Shown in pieces: positions 42,182 to 51,335 of a DNA stretch of 64,000 nt. Source of the DNA: Natrialba swarupiae (GTDB lineage: Archaea; Halobacteriota; Halobacteria; Halobacteriales; Natrialbaceae); contig NZ_VTAW01000003.1 of assembly GCF_008245225.1 (NCBI RefSeq), positions 124,001 to 188,000 of the forward strand, written 5' to 3'. Each line of letters starts with the position of its first letter. Positions within the stretch are counted from its first letter, which is position 1. A program made the translations under genes and the position numbers. Under the pieces are notes generated by a model, which was not told where the DNA came from, did not search any database, and worked only from the letters and a program-made list of their open reading frames with translations.

Positions 42182-43288
42182 CTACTCCGGACGAGCCGCG
42201 AGCGTCATCGTCTCCACCGTCTCGGAGCGACCGCGTCGGAGCAACAACTCGAGTTCGTCGCCGGGGCTGGTCTCGAGGGCGAGAAACGTCGAGAGTGCGT
42301 GCCTGTCGGGGATCGGCTCGCCGTTCATCTCGAGGATGACGTCGCCGCCGACCGGGATCTCCTCGTTTCGGCGGGTAGTCGTCCGATCCGAGCCCTCGAG
42401 GACGCCGGTGGCGGGGCCGTCGGGCAGGACGTCGACGACGATAACCCCTCCCGCCTCCGAGAGGTCGTTCTCCTCGGCGATCAGCCGATCGACCGTCGCC
42501 AGCGTGATCCCCATGAATGGGTGTTCGAACTCACCGTCTTCGATGAGCGCCGGTACCACACGCTCGGTCAGAGCGGCCGAGATGGCGAAGCCGATGTTGT
42601 TGCCGCCGCCTGCGTTGACGACGCCGACGACGTTCCCCTCGAGGTCGACGAGCGGCCCGCCGCTGTTGCCCGGATTGACGGCCGCGTCGGTCTGGACCAC
42701 GTTCGGGAACGAAAAGCGCCGCCCCGGCGCGTCGAGGGTCCGGTTGACGCCGCTGACGACGCCAGCCGACATCGATCCCTCGAGGCCGTAGGGGTTGCCG
42801 ATCGCGAGCACCTGTTGTCCGACGACGGGCCGTTGTTCGGTCAGCGAAAGCGGCGTCGCGGCGTCGGGAACGTGGTCGGCCTCGAGGACGGCCAGGTCGC
42901 TGAACCGGTCGACGCCGACGAGTTTCGTCGCCGTCCAGTCGCCGTTGATGTACTGGAGGTCGACTTCCTCGCCGTCGGCGACGACGTGTTCGTTGGTCAC
43001 GAGGTGGCGGTCATCGTAGAGAAAGCCGGATCCCTGACCGCGACCTTCGGTCTGGGTGAGCGGATCCTCGACGCCGAAGACGCGGACCTGGGTCACGGAG
43101 TCGATGATCGCGTCGTAGACGTCGGTGTACGTCGATCCCTCGGCGTGATCGTCGCGGTCGATCTCCGCCGACAAGCCGCCCTCGACGGCGCTGTCGCGCT
43201 GGGGTTGTGCACAGCCGGCGAGGGAACCGACGAGACCGCCGCCAGCGGCAGCGAGGAGGCCGCGGCGACTCAATTCGGGCTTTTGCAT
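42182..43288 (-). CDS. Tat-exported lipoprotein serine protease, HtrA/DegP family
   Basis: 368 residues. N-terminus: twin arginine at 8-9 and lipobox LAGC with Cys26 (SRRGLLAAAGGGLVGSLAGC), so it is exported folded and lipid-anchored. Trypsin-fold catalytic triad: His101 in VTNEHVV, Asp131 in FSDLAVL and Ser209 in NPGNSGGPL. A PDZ domain follows (about 270-365; GVIVVDVLPDGPATGVLEGS, GGDVILEMNGEPIPDRHALS). It would degrade or refold damaged extracytoplasmic proteins. Start ATG at 43288 gives the correct signal peptide length. Confidence 0.95.
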   Translation of the reverse strand: MQKPELSRRGLLAAAGGGLVGSLAGCAQPQRDSAVEGGLSAEIDRDDHAEGSTYTDVYDAIIDSVTQVRVFGVEDPLTQTEGRGQGSGFLYDDRHLVTNEHVVADGEEVDLQYINGDWTATKLVGVDRFSDLAVLEADHVPDAATPLSLTEQRPVVGQQVLAIGNPYGLEGSMSAGVVSGVNRTLDAPGRRFSFPNVVQTDAAVNPGNSGGPLVDLEGNVVGVVNAGGGNNIGFAISAALTERVVPALIEDGEFEHPFMGITLATVDRLIAEENDLSEAGGVIVVDVLPDGPATGVLEGSDRTTTRRNEEIPVGGDVILEMNGEPIPDRHALSTFLALETSPGDELELLLRRGRSETVETMTLAARPE

Positions 43289-43439
43289 ACGCCACGGCTA
43301 GGACCACACCCATTTGAACACCGGGGAAACGGAACACCCCCTCGAGTACTGGAAACCCCTGGCTCCGACCGGACCTCGGGGATGGCCCGAGTATCGGGGA
43401 ACAGAAAACGTGTTACGCACGGCCCCCCACGCTCGGGAC

Positions 43440-44786
43440 ATGATCATCGACGACGCCCGCGCGCTGTTGGCGACGGGAGCGGTCTGTGACTCCTGTCTCG
43501 GCCGCCCGTTCGCCGAGAGGAGCTTCGGGCTGACCAACGCCGAACGCGGTCGGGCGCTGCGAACGACGGTCGCACTCGCCGACGACGAGGACTTCGAACC
43601 GACCGACCCCGACACCTGCTGGGTCTGTGAGGGGTACTGTGGCACGTTCGACGCGATCGCCGAGACGGTCGTCGACGCCCTCTCAGGCGTCGAGTTCGAG
43701 ACCTACCAGGTTGGAACGCAAGTGCCGCCGCTCGTCGAAGAAAACGAGCGGCTCCTCCGCGAGGACGCCGGTCTCGAGCCGGACGTCGGCGAGTCGATGA
43801 AACGCGAAGTCAATCGAGAGGTCGGCCGCCGCGTCGGCGCGAAGACGGGAACCGACGTCGACTTCGATCGCCCCGACGTCCTCGCCGTGATCGACCTCGC
43901 CGGATTCGATCCGCTCGAGGCCATCGAGTCCGGCGAGGTGACGAGTCACGCAGTCGACGTCCAGGTGAATCCGGCGTTCGTCTACGGCCGCTACCGCAAA
44001 CTCGAGCGGGACATTCCACAGACCGAGTGGCCCTGCCGAGAGTGTGGCGGCAGCGGCGTCCAACTCGGCGACGACGGCGAGGAACCCTGCGAGCACTGCG
44101 GCGGTTCGGGCTACATGTACGACACGAGCGTCGAGCAGGTCGTCCGCCCCCACGTCGTCTGTGCGATGGACGGCGACGAGGGCACCTTCCACGGAGCCGG
44201 CCGCGAGGACGTCGACGCCCGGATGCTCGAGGGGGGACGACCGTTCGTCCTCGAGGTGAAGCGCCCGAAGACGCGCGATCCCGACCCTTCGGAACTCGAA
44301 GCCGAGATCAACGAGGCCGCCGAGGGCGCAGTCGAGGTCGACGGGCTCCGGCTCGCAACGTACGAGATGGTCGAGCGGGTCAAAGAACACGACGCGAGCA
44401 AGCGCTACCGGGCCGACGTCGTGTTCGCCGACTCCGTCGAGGCAGGCGACTTCGAGGCGGCGCTCGCCGAACTCACGGGGGCGACGGTCGAGCAGTACAC
44501 CCCCCAGCGCGTCGATCATCGACGGGCGAATCTCACCCGCGAGCGGACGGTCTACGAGATCGGCGGCGAACTACTCGAGCCGACGCGGGCCGAGGTCCGT
44601 CTTCACGGCGCGGGCGGCCTCTACGTCAAGGAACTCATCAGCAGCGACGACGGCCGGACGGAGCCGAGTCTCGCCGGGTTGCTCGAGACAGACGCCGAGG
44701 TGACGGCCCTCGACGTGACCGGCGTCGAAGGCGAGGACGAACCGTTCGAACGCGAAGCGTACTTCCGGGACGAACCGCGCTCGTAG
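43440..44786 (+). CDS. pus10: tRNA pseudouridine synthase Pus10
   Basis: 448 residues from ATG at 43440. Pus10 forms pseudouridine 54 and 55 in archaeal tRNA. N-terminal THUMP-containing part with zinc cysteines: AVCDSCLGRPFAERSFGLT and CWVCEGYCGTFDAIAET; a second zinc knuckle cluster CRECGGSGVQLG/CEHCGGSG lies near 200-225; the catalytic block is MLEGGRPFVLEVKRPKTRDP and the C-terminal YVKELISSDDGRTEPSLAGL is typical of the family. Upstream in-frame codons (43314 on) lack similarity. Neighbour of HtrA but divergent. Confidence 0.95.
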   Translation: MIIDDARALLATGAVCDSCLGRPFAERSFGLTNAERGRALRTTVALADDEDFEPTDPDTCWVCEGYCGTFDAIAETVVDALSGVEFETYQVGTQVPPLVEENERLLREDAGLEPDVGESMKREVNREVGRRVGAKTGTDVDFDRPDVLAVIDLAGFDPLEAIESGEVTSHAVDVQVNPAFVYGRYRKLERDIPQTEWPCRECGGSGVQLGDDGEEPCEHCGGSGYMYDTSVEQVVRPHVVCAMDGDEGTFHGAGREDVDARMLEGGRPFVLEVKRPKTRDPDPSELEAEINEAAEGAVEVDGLRLATYEMVERVKEHDASKRYRADVVFADSVEAGDFEAALAELTGATVEQYTPQRVDHRRANLTRERTVYEIGGELLEPTRAEVRLHGAGGLYVKELISSDDGRTEPSLAGLLETDAEVTALDVTGVEGEDEPFEREAYFRDEPRS

Positions 44787-44837
44787 CTCGAGCGGAGACG
44801 CCGTCGATTCCGACGCTCGAGCTACGGCCGTCCCGGA

Positions 44838-45350
44838 TCACTCCGTCTCGAGGCGGGACCGAGCCCGCTTGACGTAGGTGTTCCCGTCCCAGCTTCGTAC
44901 CGCTGCGATCGAATCGAGGAAGGCGACCGCTTCGTCGGCAGAACACGTTCCTCGTCGGATAAACGACGAGAGGAGCGTCGGGGTCGTTACGAGACGCGTG
45001 TCCGCCAACGAGGCGTGGATCAATCCGAGGCTGTTGAACTCGTCGCACAGGAGGAGGTCGCTCGCCCGTTCGTTCGCCAAACTCACGGCCGCGTTTTCTC
45101 CCTCGTCGAGCGGAAACGCCTCGTCGAGCCCCGCCTCACGCAGTTGGTCCTCCGTGAGCCGATCGAGGACGCTCGTCGCTGCTCGGCCGTGTTCGTCGTC
45201 GAACGATGCGACTTCCTCGAGTTCTCGATAGACGGCGTTCGGAACGAGTAGCGCGTATTCTGCCTCCAGTAGCCGAAACGGGGAACGGTCCGCCTCGTCG
45301 ACGATTCCGAGACTGACGAGGGCGGACGTATCCGCAACTACCTCCGCCAT
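44838..45350 (-). CDS. PIN-domain toxin-like RNase
   Basis: 170 residues. VVADTSALVSLGIVDEAD (Asp7), YRELEEVASF (Glu near 42), and LLLCDEFNSLGLIHASLADT (late Asp) provide the acidic metal-binding set of PIN RNases. ENAAVSLANERASDLLLC is typical of this haloarchaeal subgroup. It begins exactly where the antitoxin gene stops (TAGATG junction), so the two form one operon. RNA target unknown. Confidence 0.85.
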   Translation of the reverse strand: MAEVVADTSALVSLGIVDEADRSPFRLLEAEYALLVPNAVYRELEEVASFDDEHGRAATSVLDRLTEDQLREAGLDEAFPLDEGENAAVSLANERASDLLLCDEFNSLGLIHASLADTRLVTTPTLLSSFIRRGTCSADEAVAFLDSIAAVRSWDGNTYVKRARSRLETE

Positions 45351-45653
45351 CTATAGATCGGCGATTTCGTCGACGTACTCGTCGTCGAGTTGCCGCTTGA
45401 GTACGCGGAAATTCGCCGCTTCCTCCCGACCGACGAGATCGGCGAGTTCATCGAACGTGATCTCGTCGTCGTAGTAGGCGTCGGCGATCTCCTGTTTGAG
45501 TTCGTCGTCGTGTGTTGCTTCGCGGAGGTACTCGCGAAGTGCCGTCACGAGGACGTCAGTTCGATCCGAGCCGAGTACCGTCGCGAGCGCGTCCGCCCGG
45601 TCGATGAGCCGATGGGGGGCACGAAACTGTACTCGTTTCTTCTCGGAACTCAT
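45351..45653 (-). CDS. Ribbon-helix-helix antitoxin partner of the PIN protein
   Basis: 100 residues. The N-terminal KKRVQFRAPHRLIDRADALA with LGSDRTDVLVTALREYLREA fits a ribbon-helix-helix DNA-binding domain; the C-terminal half (EITFDELADLVGREEAANFR, VLKRQLDD) is the likely toxin-binding part. The gene precedes and abuts the PIN gene. An 11-bp palindrome lies between its TATA-like box and its ATG and may be its own operator. Confidence 0.82.
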   Translation of the reverse strand: MSSEKKRVQFRAPHRLIDRADALATVLGSDRTDVLVTALREYLREATHDDELKQEIADAYYDDEITFDELADLVGREEAANFRVLKRQLDDEYVDEIADL

Positions 45654-45658
45654 GATGT

Positions 45659-45669
45659 GTACATTGTAC
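45659..45669. promoter_or_regulatory. Candidate autoregulatory operator of the antitoxin-toxin pair
   Basis: GTACATTGTAC is a 5-1-5 palindrome located 6-16 bases before the antitoxin ATG and just downstream of a CCTATAGC TATA-like box (45677-45684). Binding there would block initiation, as expected for a self-repressing ribbon-helix-helix antitoxin. Confidence 0.5.
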
Positions 45670-45739
45670 GCCTGCTGCTATAGGCGTTGTGTACTCGACA
45701 GCGAACGACTTAACCGTCTGCAATCGATCACCTCGAGAC

Positions 45740-46438
45740 GTGCAATTCGGCGTCGACGAAGCCGGAAAAGGTCCCGCACTGGGGTCGATGTTCGCTGCGG
45801 CGGTCTCCCTCAAGGATCCCAACCATCTCCCCGACGGAATCGCGGACTCGAAGCGACTCGCACCCGCGCGCCGCGAAGAACTGGCGGCGACGCTTCGAGC
45901 GGACGACCGGATCCGCGTCGGCGTCGCCGAGATCACGCCGGCGACGATCGACGACCCGGAGACGAACATGAACGCCCTCGCGGTCAGCGCGCACGCGACG
46001 GCGATCGCGGACGCGCTCGGGGAGCTCGACGATCGCGAGCCGGACGACGCGGCCGCGCCGACGGATCCGATCGAGGGGCTGTGTGACGCCTGCGACACCG
46101 ACGCCGACCGGTTCGCCCGACGGGTGGCCGAGGCGTGTTCGGCCGAGATCGACCGCCCGCTCGAGATCGACGCCCGTCACGGTGCCGACGACGATTCGGC
46201 GGTCGTGGGGGCGGCGAGCGTGATCGCGAAAGTCGAACGCGACGCCCACGTCGCTGCCATCGCCGAGGAGTACGGCGAGGTCGGCAGCGGCTATCCGAGC
46301 GACCCGACGACCCGCGAGTTCCTCGAGTCGTACGTAGACGACCGCGGCGAACTGCCGCCGTTCGCTCGCGCGTCGTGGTCGACCTGCGAGGACGTCCTCG
46401 CGGCCGCCCAGCAGACCGGACTCGATCGGTTCGGGTAG
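45740..46438 (+). CDS. rnhB: Ribonuclease HII
   Basis: 232 residues from GTG at 45740. VQFGVDEAGKGPALGSMFAA carries the type 2 RNase H signature (DEAGKGP), and the later acidic residues lie in IADSKRLAPARREELAATL and DDSAVVGAASVIAKVERDAH (Asp and the Ala-Lys-V-x-R-D motif). It removes RNA from RNA-DNA hybrids. The start is fixed by a cacttaacc-type box (45708-45715) about 28 bases upstream; longer forms starting near 45689 would run through the promoter. C-terminal SGYPSDPTTREFLESYV is diagnostic. Confidence 0.93.
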   Translation: MQFGVDEAGKGPALGSMFAAAVSLKDPNHLPDGIADSKRLAPARREELAATLRADDRIRVGVAEITPATIDDPETNMNALAVSAHATAIADALGELDDREPDDAAAPTDPIEGLCDACDTDADRFARRVAEACSAEIDRPLEIDARHGADDDSAVVGAASVIAKVERDAHVAAIAEEYGEVGSGYPSDPTTREFLESYVDDRGELPPFARASWSTCEDVLAAAQQTGLDRFG

Positions 46439-46480
46439 CGAGCAGTTCGGATAGTGGTGAGCAGAGACGACTCGTAAATT

Positions 46481-46503
46481 GCCTCGGGGTCAAGCCCCGA
46501 GGC
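46481..46503. terminator. Strong hairpin downstream of rnhB
   Basis: GCCTCGGGG-TCAAG-CCCCGAGGC: a perfect 9-bp stem with a 5-base loop, 43 bases after the rnhB stop and 55 bases before the exchanger start. It may terminate transcription or be a scar of an IS605-type end; there is no poly-T tract immediately after it. Confidence 0.4.
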
Positions 46504-46558
46504 TTTCGCGTGAAACACGCGTCGAAGGTTTAAGCGGTCAGTCGGTGCAGGAACGACC

Positions 46559-47560
46559 GTGCTCGAGGTTCTGTCGCTTTTGGCGCTCGCCGCCGCCGCG
46601 ACCGCTGTCGTCTGGAAGGGAAGCGAGTGGCTCGAGCGCGCGGCCAACGACCTCGCGGCTGGCTACGGGGTCCCGGGCGTCGTCCAGGGCGCAGTGATCG
46701 CCGCCGTCGGCTCGAGTATGCCGGAACTGGCGAGCGTTCTCCTGGCGACGCTCCGCCACGGTGAGTTCGAACTCGGCGTCGGCGCGATCGTCGGCTCTGC
46801 GGTGTTCAATCTGCTCGTGATTCCCGGTGTGTCGGTACTGGTCGGCGGTCGGATGGATACGAACCGCGATCTCGTCTACAAGGAAGCGCTGTTCTACATG
46901 CTCGCGGTCGCAGTCCTTCTGTTGACGTTCTCGCTCGCGGTCATCTACTACCCCGGTTCCGAGAACGCCCTCGCGGGGACGATGACGCGGCCACTCGCGT
47001 TACTCCCGCTCGGACTGTACGTTCTGTACCTGTTCGTCCAGTTTCTCGACGTCGCCGATCACGACGCCGTCCGCAAGGACGTCGGCGCGGGAACCTGGGG
47101 GTGGTTCGCCGTCGGACTGGTCGTCATCGTCGTCGGCGTCGAGGGGCTAGTTCTGGCTGCGATCGGACTCGGCGACGCGTTCGCCACGCCGGCGTTCCTC
47201 TGGGGGATGATCGTCGTCGCCGCCGGCTCGAGCGTTCCGGACGCGTTCGTCAGCGTCGTCGCCGCCCGCGAGGGGCGGGCGAGTGTGAGCCTCGCGAACG
47301 TCCTCGGGAGCAACGTGTTCGATCTCCTGGTGGCGATCCCCGCAGGCGTTCTCGTCGCGGGCTCGCTCGAGATCGCGTTCCCACACGTCGTCCCGATGAT
47401 GGGGTTTCTGATCCTCGCGACGGTCGTCTTCTTCGCGATCGTGCGAACCGACATGCTCCTCACGAGACGCGAGGCCTGGACGTTGCTCGTCCTCTACGGC
47501 GTTTTCGTCGGCTGGCTGATCCTCGAGAGCGTCGGTACGACGAACGTCGTCCCGAGCTGA
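46559..47560 (+). CDS. Sodium/calcium exchanger family (CaCA) membrane protein
   Basis: 333 residues with about 10-11 hydrophobic helices and the two inverted alpha-repeats of CaCA transporters: AVGSSMPELASVLLATLR with VGSAVFNLLVIPGV in the first, and AAGSSVPDAFVSVVAAREGR with LGSNVFDLLVAIPAG in the second. It should exchange Ca2+ (or H+) for Na+ across the membrane. The start is GTG 46559, with a gtttaagcgg box about 27 bases upstream. Confidence 0.92.
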   Translation: MLEVLSLLALAAAATAVVWKGSEWLERAANDLAAGYGVPGVVQGAVIAAVGSSMPELASVLLATLRHGEFELGVGAIVGSAVFNLLVIPGVSVLVGGRMDTNRDLVYKEALFYMLAVAVLLLTFSLAVIYYPGSENALAGTMTRPLALLPLGLYVLYLFVQFLDVADHDAVRKDVGAGTWGWFAVGLVVIVVGVEGLVLAAIGLGDAFATPAFLWGMIVVAAGSSVPDAFVSVVAAREGRASVSLANVLGSNVFDLLVAIPAGVLVAGSLEIAFPHVVPMMGFLILATVVFFAIVRTDMLLTRREAWTLLVLYGVFVGWLILESVGTTNVVPS

Positions 47561-47664
47561 GGTCGGTCGGCTCTCGCCAACCTCGATCGAAGCGCCGTCA
47601 CTCGATGCTCGTCGTCGCTCGCGGAGCGTGATTCAGCGGGAAAAAACGGCTCGTCGGGGCGGCG

Positions 47665-49305
47665 TTACTTGTCCGTCAGCAGGCGCTGGAGGATGTCACC
47701 GTAGGCGGGACGGGTGATTAGCACCCCGATGAGCACGCCCAGGATCGTGATGATGGCGAACCCGCGCAGGTCGCCGAGGCTGAGCACGGCAAGCGGCGAG
47801 AGCGCGATGATCGTCGTCGCCGCCGCGGCCCCGATGATCCAGAACGCCTTCCGGAACCGGGACTCGAACACCCGGCTCGAGCTGACGTCGCCGTCGTCCA
47901 TCACCTCGTCGGCGATGATGACGAGGTCGTCCACCCCCGTCCCGACGACGGCGATGAACCCGGCGACGTGCGAGAGGTCGAGTGGCATCCGTATCGCCGC
48001 GGCGAACCCGAGCAGGATCACCACCTCGGCCATCGCCGTGAGGAACATCGGCGCTGCGACCTTCGGGTTCCGGTAGCGCAGGAAGATCATGCCACAGACG
48101 GTCAACACCGCGAGCCCGCCGATGAGCAGCGAGTAGAGCTGGAACTGCTCGGCCTGGGAGGGCTGGACCGTGAACGTCTGCTCCTGACTGAAATCCAGCG
48201 GCGCCTCGAGTGCACCCGACTGGAGGTTCACTGCGAGGTGGTGGGCGTCCTGCTGGGTCGGCACGATCATTCGGAACGTCGGATCGTTCACCCAGGTTCC
48301 CGCCGCCATGTTGTCGCCGAGGTCGCCGCCCATGCTGTGAGCGTCGACCACGTCGCCGTCGACGACGGTGAGCAGACACCACTGGGGATCGTCGGGGTCG
48401 AAGTCGAACTCGCCGGCCTGGCGATCCTGAATGTGACAGCGGCCTTGCCCTTCGCCCGTAAACCCGAGTTCGTTCATCGAGTTCTGGTACTCCGAGGCGG
48501 GACTGTTGCCGTCCTCGTCTTCGGTACCGTCGACGGTCACCGGGACGTAGTGTTGGTCGCGCTGATCGTCGTAGGAGGCGACGCCGGGTTCGGCGATCTC
48601 CTGACCCTCGAGGACCGTCTGGTTCGCCTGGCCGCCGTCGCCGTCGGGATGGAATGCGACGATACGAACGTCACCTCGGTCGCTCAGAAGCTCACGAAGC
48701 TCGTCCGGTTCCATGCCCGGTACCTCGGTTACGATGTAGTACTGGCCACCGAGCGTCGCCTCCTCGTAGGCGTTCCCGCCGGAGAGTCCAGCCTCGTTGA
48801 TCCGTAGCTCGATCGTCTGGATGATCGAGTCACGGGTTTGCTGAGTGACGCCGTCCTCGACGCCGTCTTCGGTGACCTCGAGACCGATGTCGGCCGAATT
48901 CAGCGCGTCGGCGAACTCGGCGTGACTCACCTCGTCGGAGAAAATCTCCGCCGTGTACCGATTGTCGTTCTCGTGGAATCTGACCCGGACGTCGGCCGAC
49001 TCGAGATCGGCGTCGTCGTACTCGTACGCCAGTAAGGCCTCCGTGAGCTGGCGTTGCTCGTCGTGTTCGATCTCGAGGTTGTCGGCGGTCATTCCGACGG
49101 GCGGTGCGCTCACCCGCGTTCCGCCGTCGAGACCGAGTCCGTACTCGATGTTCGTCGCCCGGTCTTCGACCTCGGCTTCCTCGCCGGCCAGCGAGTCGTC
49201 CGCGACGATGCCGCCGGGGATGAACAGCGCGACGAGCGCGCCGCCGACGAAGGCGACGATGAGGATCAGTCGCCAGTACTCCATGACGAACGCTTTCGGC
49301 CCCAT
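47665..49305 (-). CDS. secD: Protein-export membrane protein SecD
   Basis: 546 residues from ATG at 49305. An N-terminal helix (LILIVAFVGGALVALFIPGG) precedes a large extracytoplasmic P1 domain with YGLGLDGGTRVSAPPVG and about 300 further acidic residues. Six C-terminal transmembrane helices include GFIAVVGTGVDDLVIIADEV (the SecD Asp-rich helix) and FWIIGAAAATTIIALSPLAV. Archaeal SecDF assists protein translocation through SecYEbeta without SecA. It overlaps the secF stop by one base (TAATG), so translation is coupled. An alternative start ten codons upstream is less likely. Confidence 0.95.
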   Translation of the reverse strand: MGPKAFVMEYWRLILIVAFVGGALVALFIPGGIVADDSLAGEEAEVEDRATNIEYGLGLDGGTRVSAPPVGMTADNLEIEHDEQRQLTEALLAYEYDDADLESADVRVRFHENDNRYTAEIFSDEVSHAEFADALNSADIGLEVTEDGVEDGVTQQTRDSIIQTIELRINEAGLSGGNAYEEATLGGQYYIVTEVPGMEPDELRELLSDRGDVRIVAFHPDGDGGQANQTVLEGQEIAEPGVASYDDQRDQHYVPVTVDGTEDEDGNSPASEYQNSMNELGFTGEGQGRCHIQDRQAGEFDFDPDDPQWCLLTVVDGDVVDAHSMGGDLGDNMAAGTWVNDPTFRMIVPTQQDAHHLAVNLQSGALEAPLDFSQEQTFTVQPSQAEQFQLYSLLIGGLAVLTVCGMIFLRYRNPKVAAPMFLTAMAEVVILLGFAAAIRMPLDLSHVAGFIAVVGTGVDDLVIIADEVMDDGDVSSSRVFESRFRKAFWIIGAAAATTIIALSPLAVLSLGDLRGFAIITILGVLIGVLITRPAYGDILQRLLTDK

Positions 49306-50201
49306 TACGATCTCACCCCGTGGAACTTGTACCACCGAAGCAGGCTGACGTTCAACATGTAGGTGTTCATCAGGTCGGCTGCGAGGCCGACGAAGAGGAT
49401 GATACCGATCGACGCGAGCAACTCGACGCCGAACAGCGACGCGGCGATTCCCATCACGAGCATCGCCATCATCGACGTCACGGTCATCGTGATCCCGGTC
49501 CGGGATGCGCGGTGGGTGCTCTCGTAGAAGTCACCGCTCCGCCGAAGAATGTGATTGTTCAACAGGATGTCTGAGTCGACCGAGTATCCGATCAACATCA
49601 GCAATGCGGCGACCGTCCCGAGCGAGAGCTGAATGCCCGCAAGCGACATGAACGCGAGCGGAATCACGATGTCCGAAAACGCCGAGAGGACGATCGCGAT
49701 CGACGGCACGAACGTCCGAAAGAGCAAGAACGCGAGCACGCTCATCCCGAGGAACGCGACGGCAATTCCGAGCAGGGCGGTCTGTTGGGCCTGCTGGGCG
49801 AAACTCGCAGACGCCGTCGTCTCGGACTGGACGATCGACGCGTCGCCGTCGGCCTCGAGGTTCGCCTCGGCCTGATCGGACAGTCCCTGGATCGTCGCCT
49901 GGTCCTCGACGCCGGCGAACTGGACGGTGTACTGGTTGTCGACCCCCGGCGCCTGGATGGTCGTGATCGAGTCGGGTTCACGATCGAACGCCGATTCGAT
50001 CTCCGCCTCCGAGGAGGTCGTCTGGACCGTCAGTTCCGCGCCGCCGGCGAAGTCCATCCCCAGCTGGACCGGTGCTCCGGTCACGAGAAACGAACCGCTG
50101 AGGACGAGCAGTGCAACCGCGAGAAGCGCGAGCGGCACCGCCGCGAGCTGGCGGTTGCTGTACCGGGAGTACTCTATCTCCGGTACGTCGAAATACCCCA
50201 T
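49305..50201 (-). CDS. secF: Protein-export membrane protein SecF
   Basis: 298 residues from ATG at 50201. MGYFDVPEIEYSRYSNRQLA leads into the first helix. The P1 region with GMDFAGGAELTVQTTSSEAE is followed by five helices including LSLGTVAALLMLIGYSVDSD (typical SecF Ser-Val-Asp motif). The C-terminus reads LMNTYMLNVSLLRWYKFHGV. The longer start at 50213 is disfavoured because the GTAAGC-type box (50228-50235) lies about 30 bases from 50201. secF precedes secD in the operon, with a one-base overlap. Confidence 0.95.
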   Translation of the reverse strand: MGYFDVPEIEYSRYSNRQLAAVPLALLAVALLVLSGSFLVTGAPVQLGMDFAGGAELTVQTTSSEAEIESAFDREPDSITTIQAPGVDNQYTVQFAGVEDQATIQGLSDQAEANLEADGDASIVQSETTASASFAQQAQQTALLGIAVAFLGMSVLAFLLFRTFVPSIAIVLSAFSDIVIPLAFMSLAGIQLSLGTVAALLMLIGYSVDSDILLNNHILRRSGDFYESTHRASRTGITMTVTSMMAMLVMGIAASLFGVELLASIGIILFVGLAADLMNTYMLNVSLLRWYKFHGVRS

Positions 50202-50319
50202 GTATCGGACCACTGGAAGTCAGCCGAAGTAAGCCTTCTCAATTTCTGTGGCATGTTTCTGGACGGTCGAGGTCGAAACTTTCCGCACACTGAAGCCGCT
50301 CGAGCCCGTATACTGGCGT

Positions 50320-50694
50320 ATGGCCGACACTCGCGAGTCTCAGCGCGACCGACCCGACGACCCAGCGTCAGCCGAAGAATCGGAGTCGGCCGACCGGGTC
50401 GTGGTTTCGTATCCGGCGGACCTCTCCGACTGGGGCCAGTTTCAGGTCGAGAAATCCTCGTTCCGTGCGTTCCTCCGGAAGACGAGAGATCGGGCGCGCG
50501 AAGGCGATGTCTGGGAGGAGTTTGTCGGCGTCGGCTGCTGTGGGAACACCCTCGACGTCCCGCTTCGGGTCGAACGAACCGACGGCGGCAGTCGAATCGA
50601 CGCGGAGACGGCGATCGAGTACGAGGTTCGCGACGCCTGCGGCGTCGAGGGATCCTGGAGCGTCCAGAGCAAGGAGGGGCCGAGTCACTCCTGA
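50320..50694 (+). CDS. Conserved hypothetical protein with Cys-Cys motif
   Basis: 124 residues from ATG at 50320. An acidic N-terminal tail of about 25 residues is followed by RVVVSYPADLSDWGQFQVEK, a GVGCCGNTLDVPLRVERTDG strand with vicinal cysteines, and YEVRDACGVEGSWSVQSK with a third Cys. The order of beta-strands suggests a small beta-barrel, possibly metal binding. No family recognised. Divergent from secF. Confidence 0.6.
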   Translation: MADTRESQRDRPDDPASAEESESADRVVVSYPADLSDWGQFQVEKSSFRAFLRKTRDRAREGDVWEEFVGVGCCGNTLDVPLRVERTDGGSRIDAETAIEYEVRDACGVEGSWSVQSKEGPSHS

Positions 50695-50721
50695 CGACGG
50701 TTCGCCGAGAGGCGGCGCCGT

Positions 50722-51195
50722 TCAGTCCGGCAGATACCGAACGCTCACCACGCCGTCGTCGGCCGACCGTCGGACTTCGACGCGAACCGCCTCGAACCGT
50801 GCCGCTCGCGCGATCGTCTCCTCGTCGTCGATGACGTCCTGTGCGGCGGATTCGACCTCGTCTTCCGGGACACGGAGAACGTGGATCTCTCCGGTTCCGG
50901 CCCGCTCCTCCCGGACGACGTCCCCGACGGCCGCCTCTGTTGCGATCTCCGTTTCGTGCCTGGTCGGCTCGAGGTCGCTGTCGACCAGTTCGATCGATCG
51001 ACGGCCGTCGACCTCGATCACCTGCCAGGTCACCTCGAGGGGCGGATCGGGTGCGACCGTCGCCTTGAGGACGTCGTGGACCTCGAGTCCTGGATTCGAA
51101 GCCAGCGTGTGTACCTGTGCAGTCTCGACGTCGCGGACGACGGCTGACTCCGCCTCGGCGTGGGTGACGACGAACGTCCCGGTCTTCTCGCTCAT
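50722..51195 (-). CDS. DUF5812-like haloarchaeal protein
   Basis: 157 residues. The N-terminus MSEKTGTFVVTHAEAESAVV, then RDVETAQVHTLASNPGLEVH and EIHVLRVPEDEVESAAQDVI, agrees with a haloarchaeal family that I recall as DUF5812. Soluble, acidic, mixed alpha/beta. No role known. Convergent with the Cys-Cys protein gene, 27 bases apart. Confidence 0.8.
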   Translation of the reverse strand: MSEKTGTFVVTHAEAESAVVRDVETAQVHTLASNPGLEVHDVLKATVAPDPPLEVTWQVIEVDGRRSIELVDSDLEPTRHETEIATEAAVGDVVREERAGTGEIHVLRVPEDEVESAAQDVIDDEETIARAARFEAVRVEVRRSADDGVVSVRYLPD

Positions 51196-51335
51196 GCCCT
51201 CCCGTAGGCGGAGGACGGTTTTCGAGGTTTCGTCTCGTCACCGTCGGTTCGACATCCCGACTCGAGCCCGTCGCATCGACCTGGCTCTCTTCGCGGGTTG
51301 GGAAAGAGCTGCGGGAGAACGAGGAAAAGAGCGTG

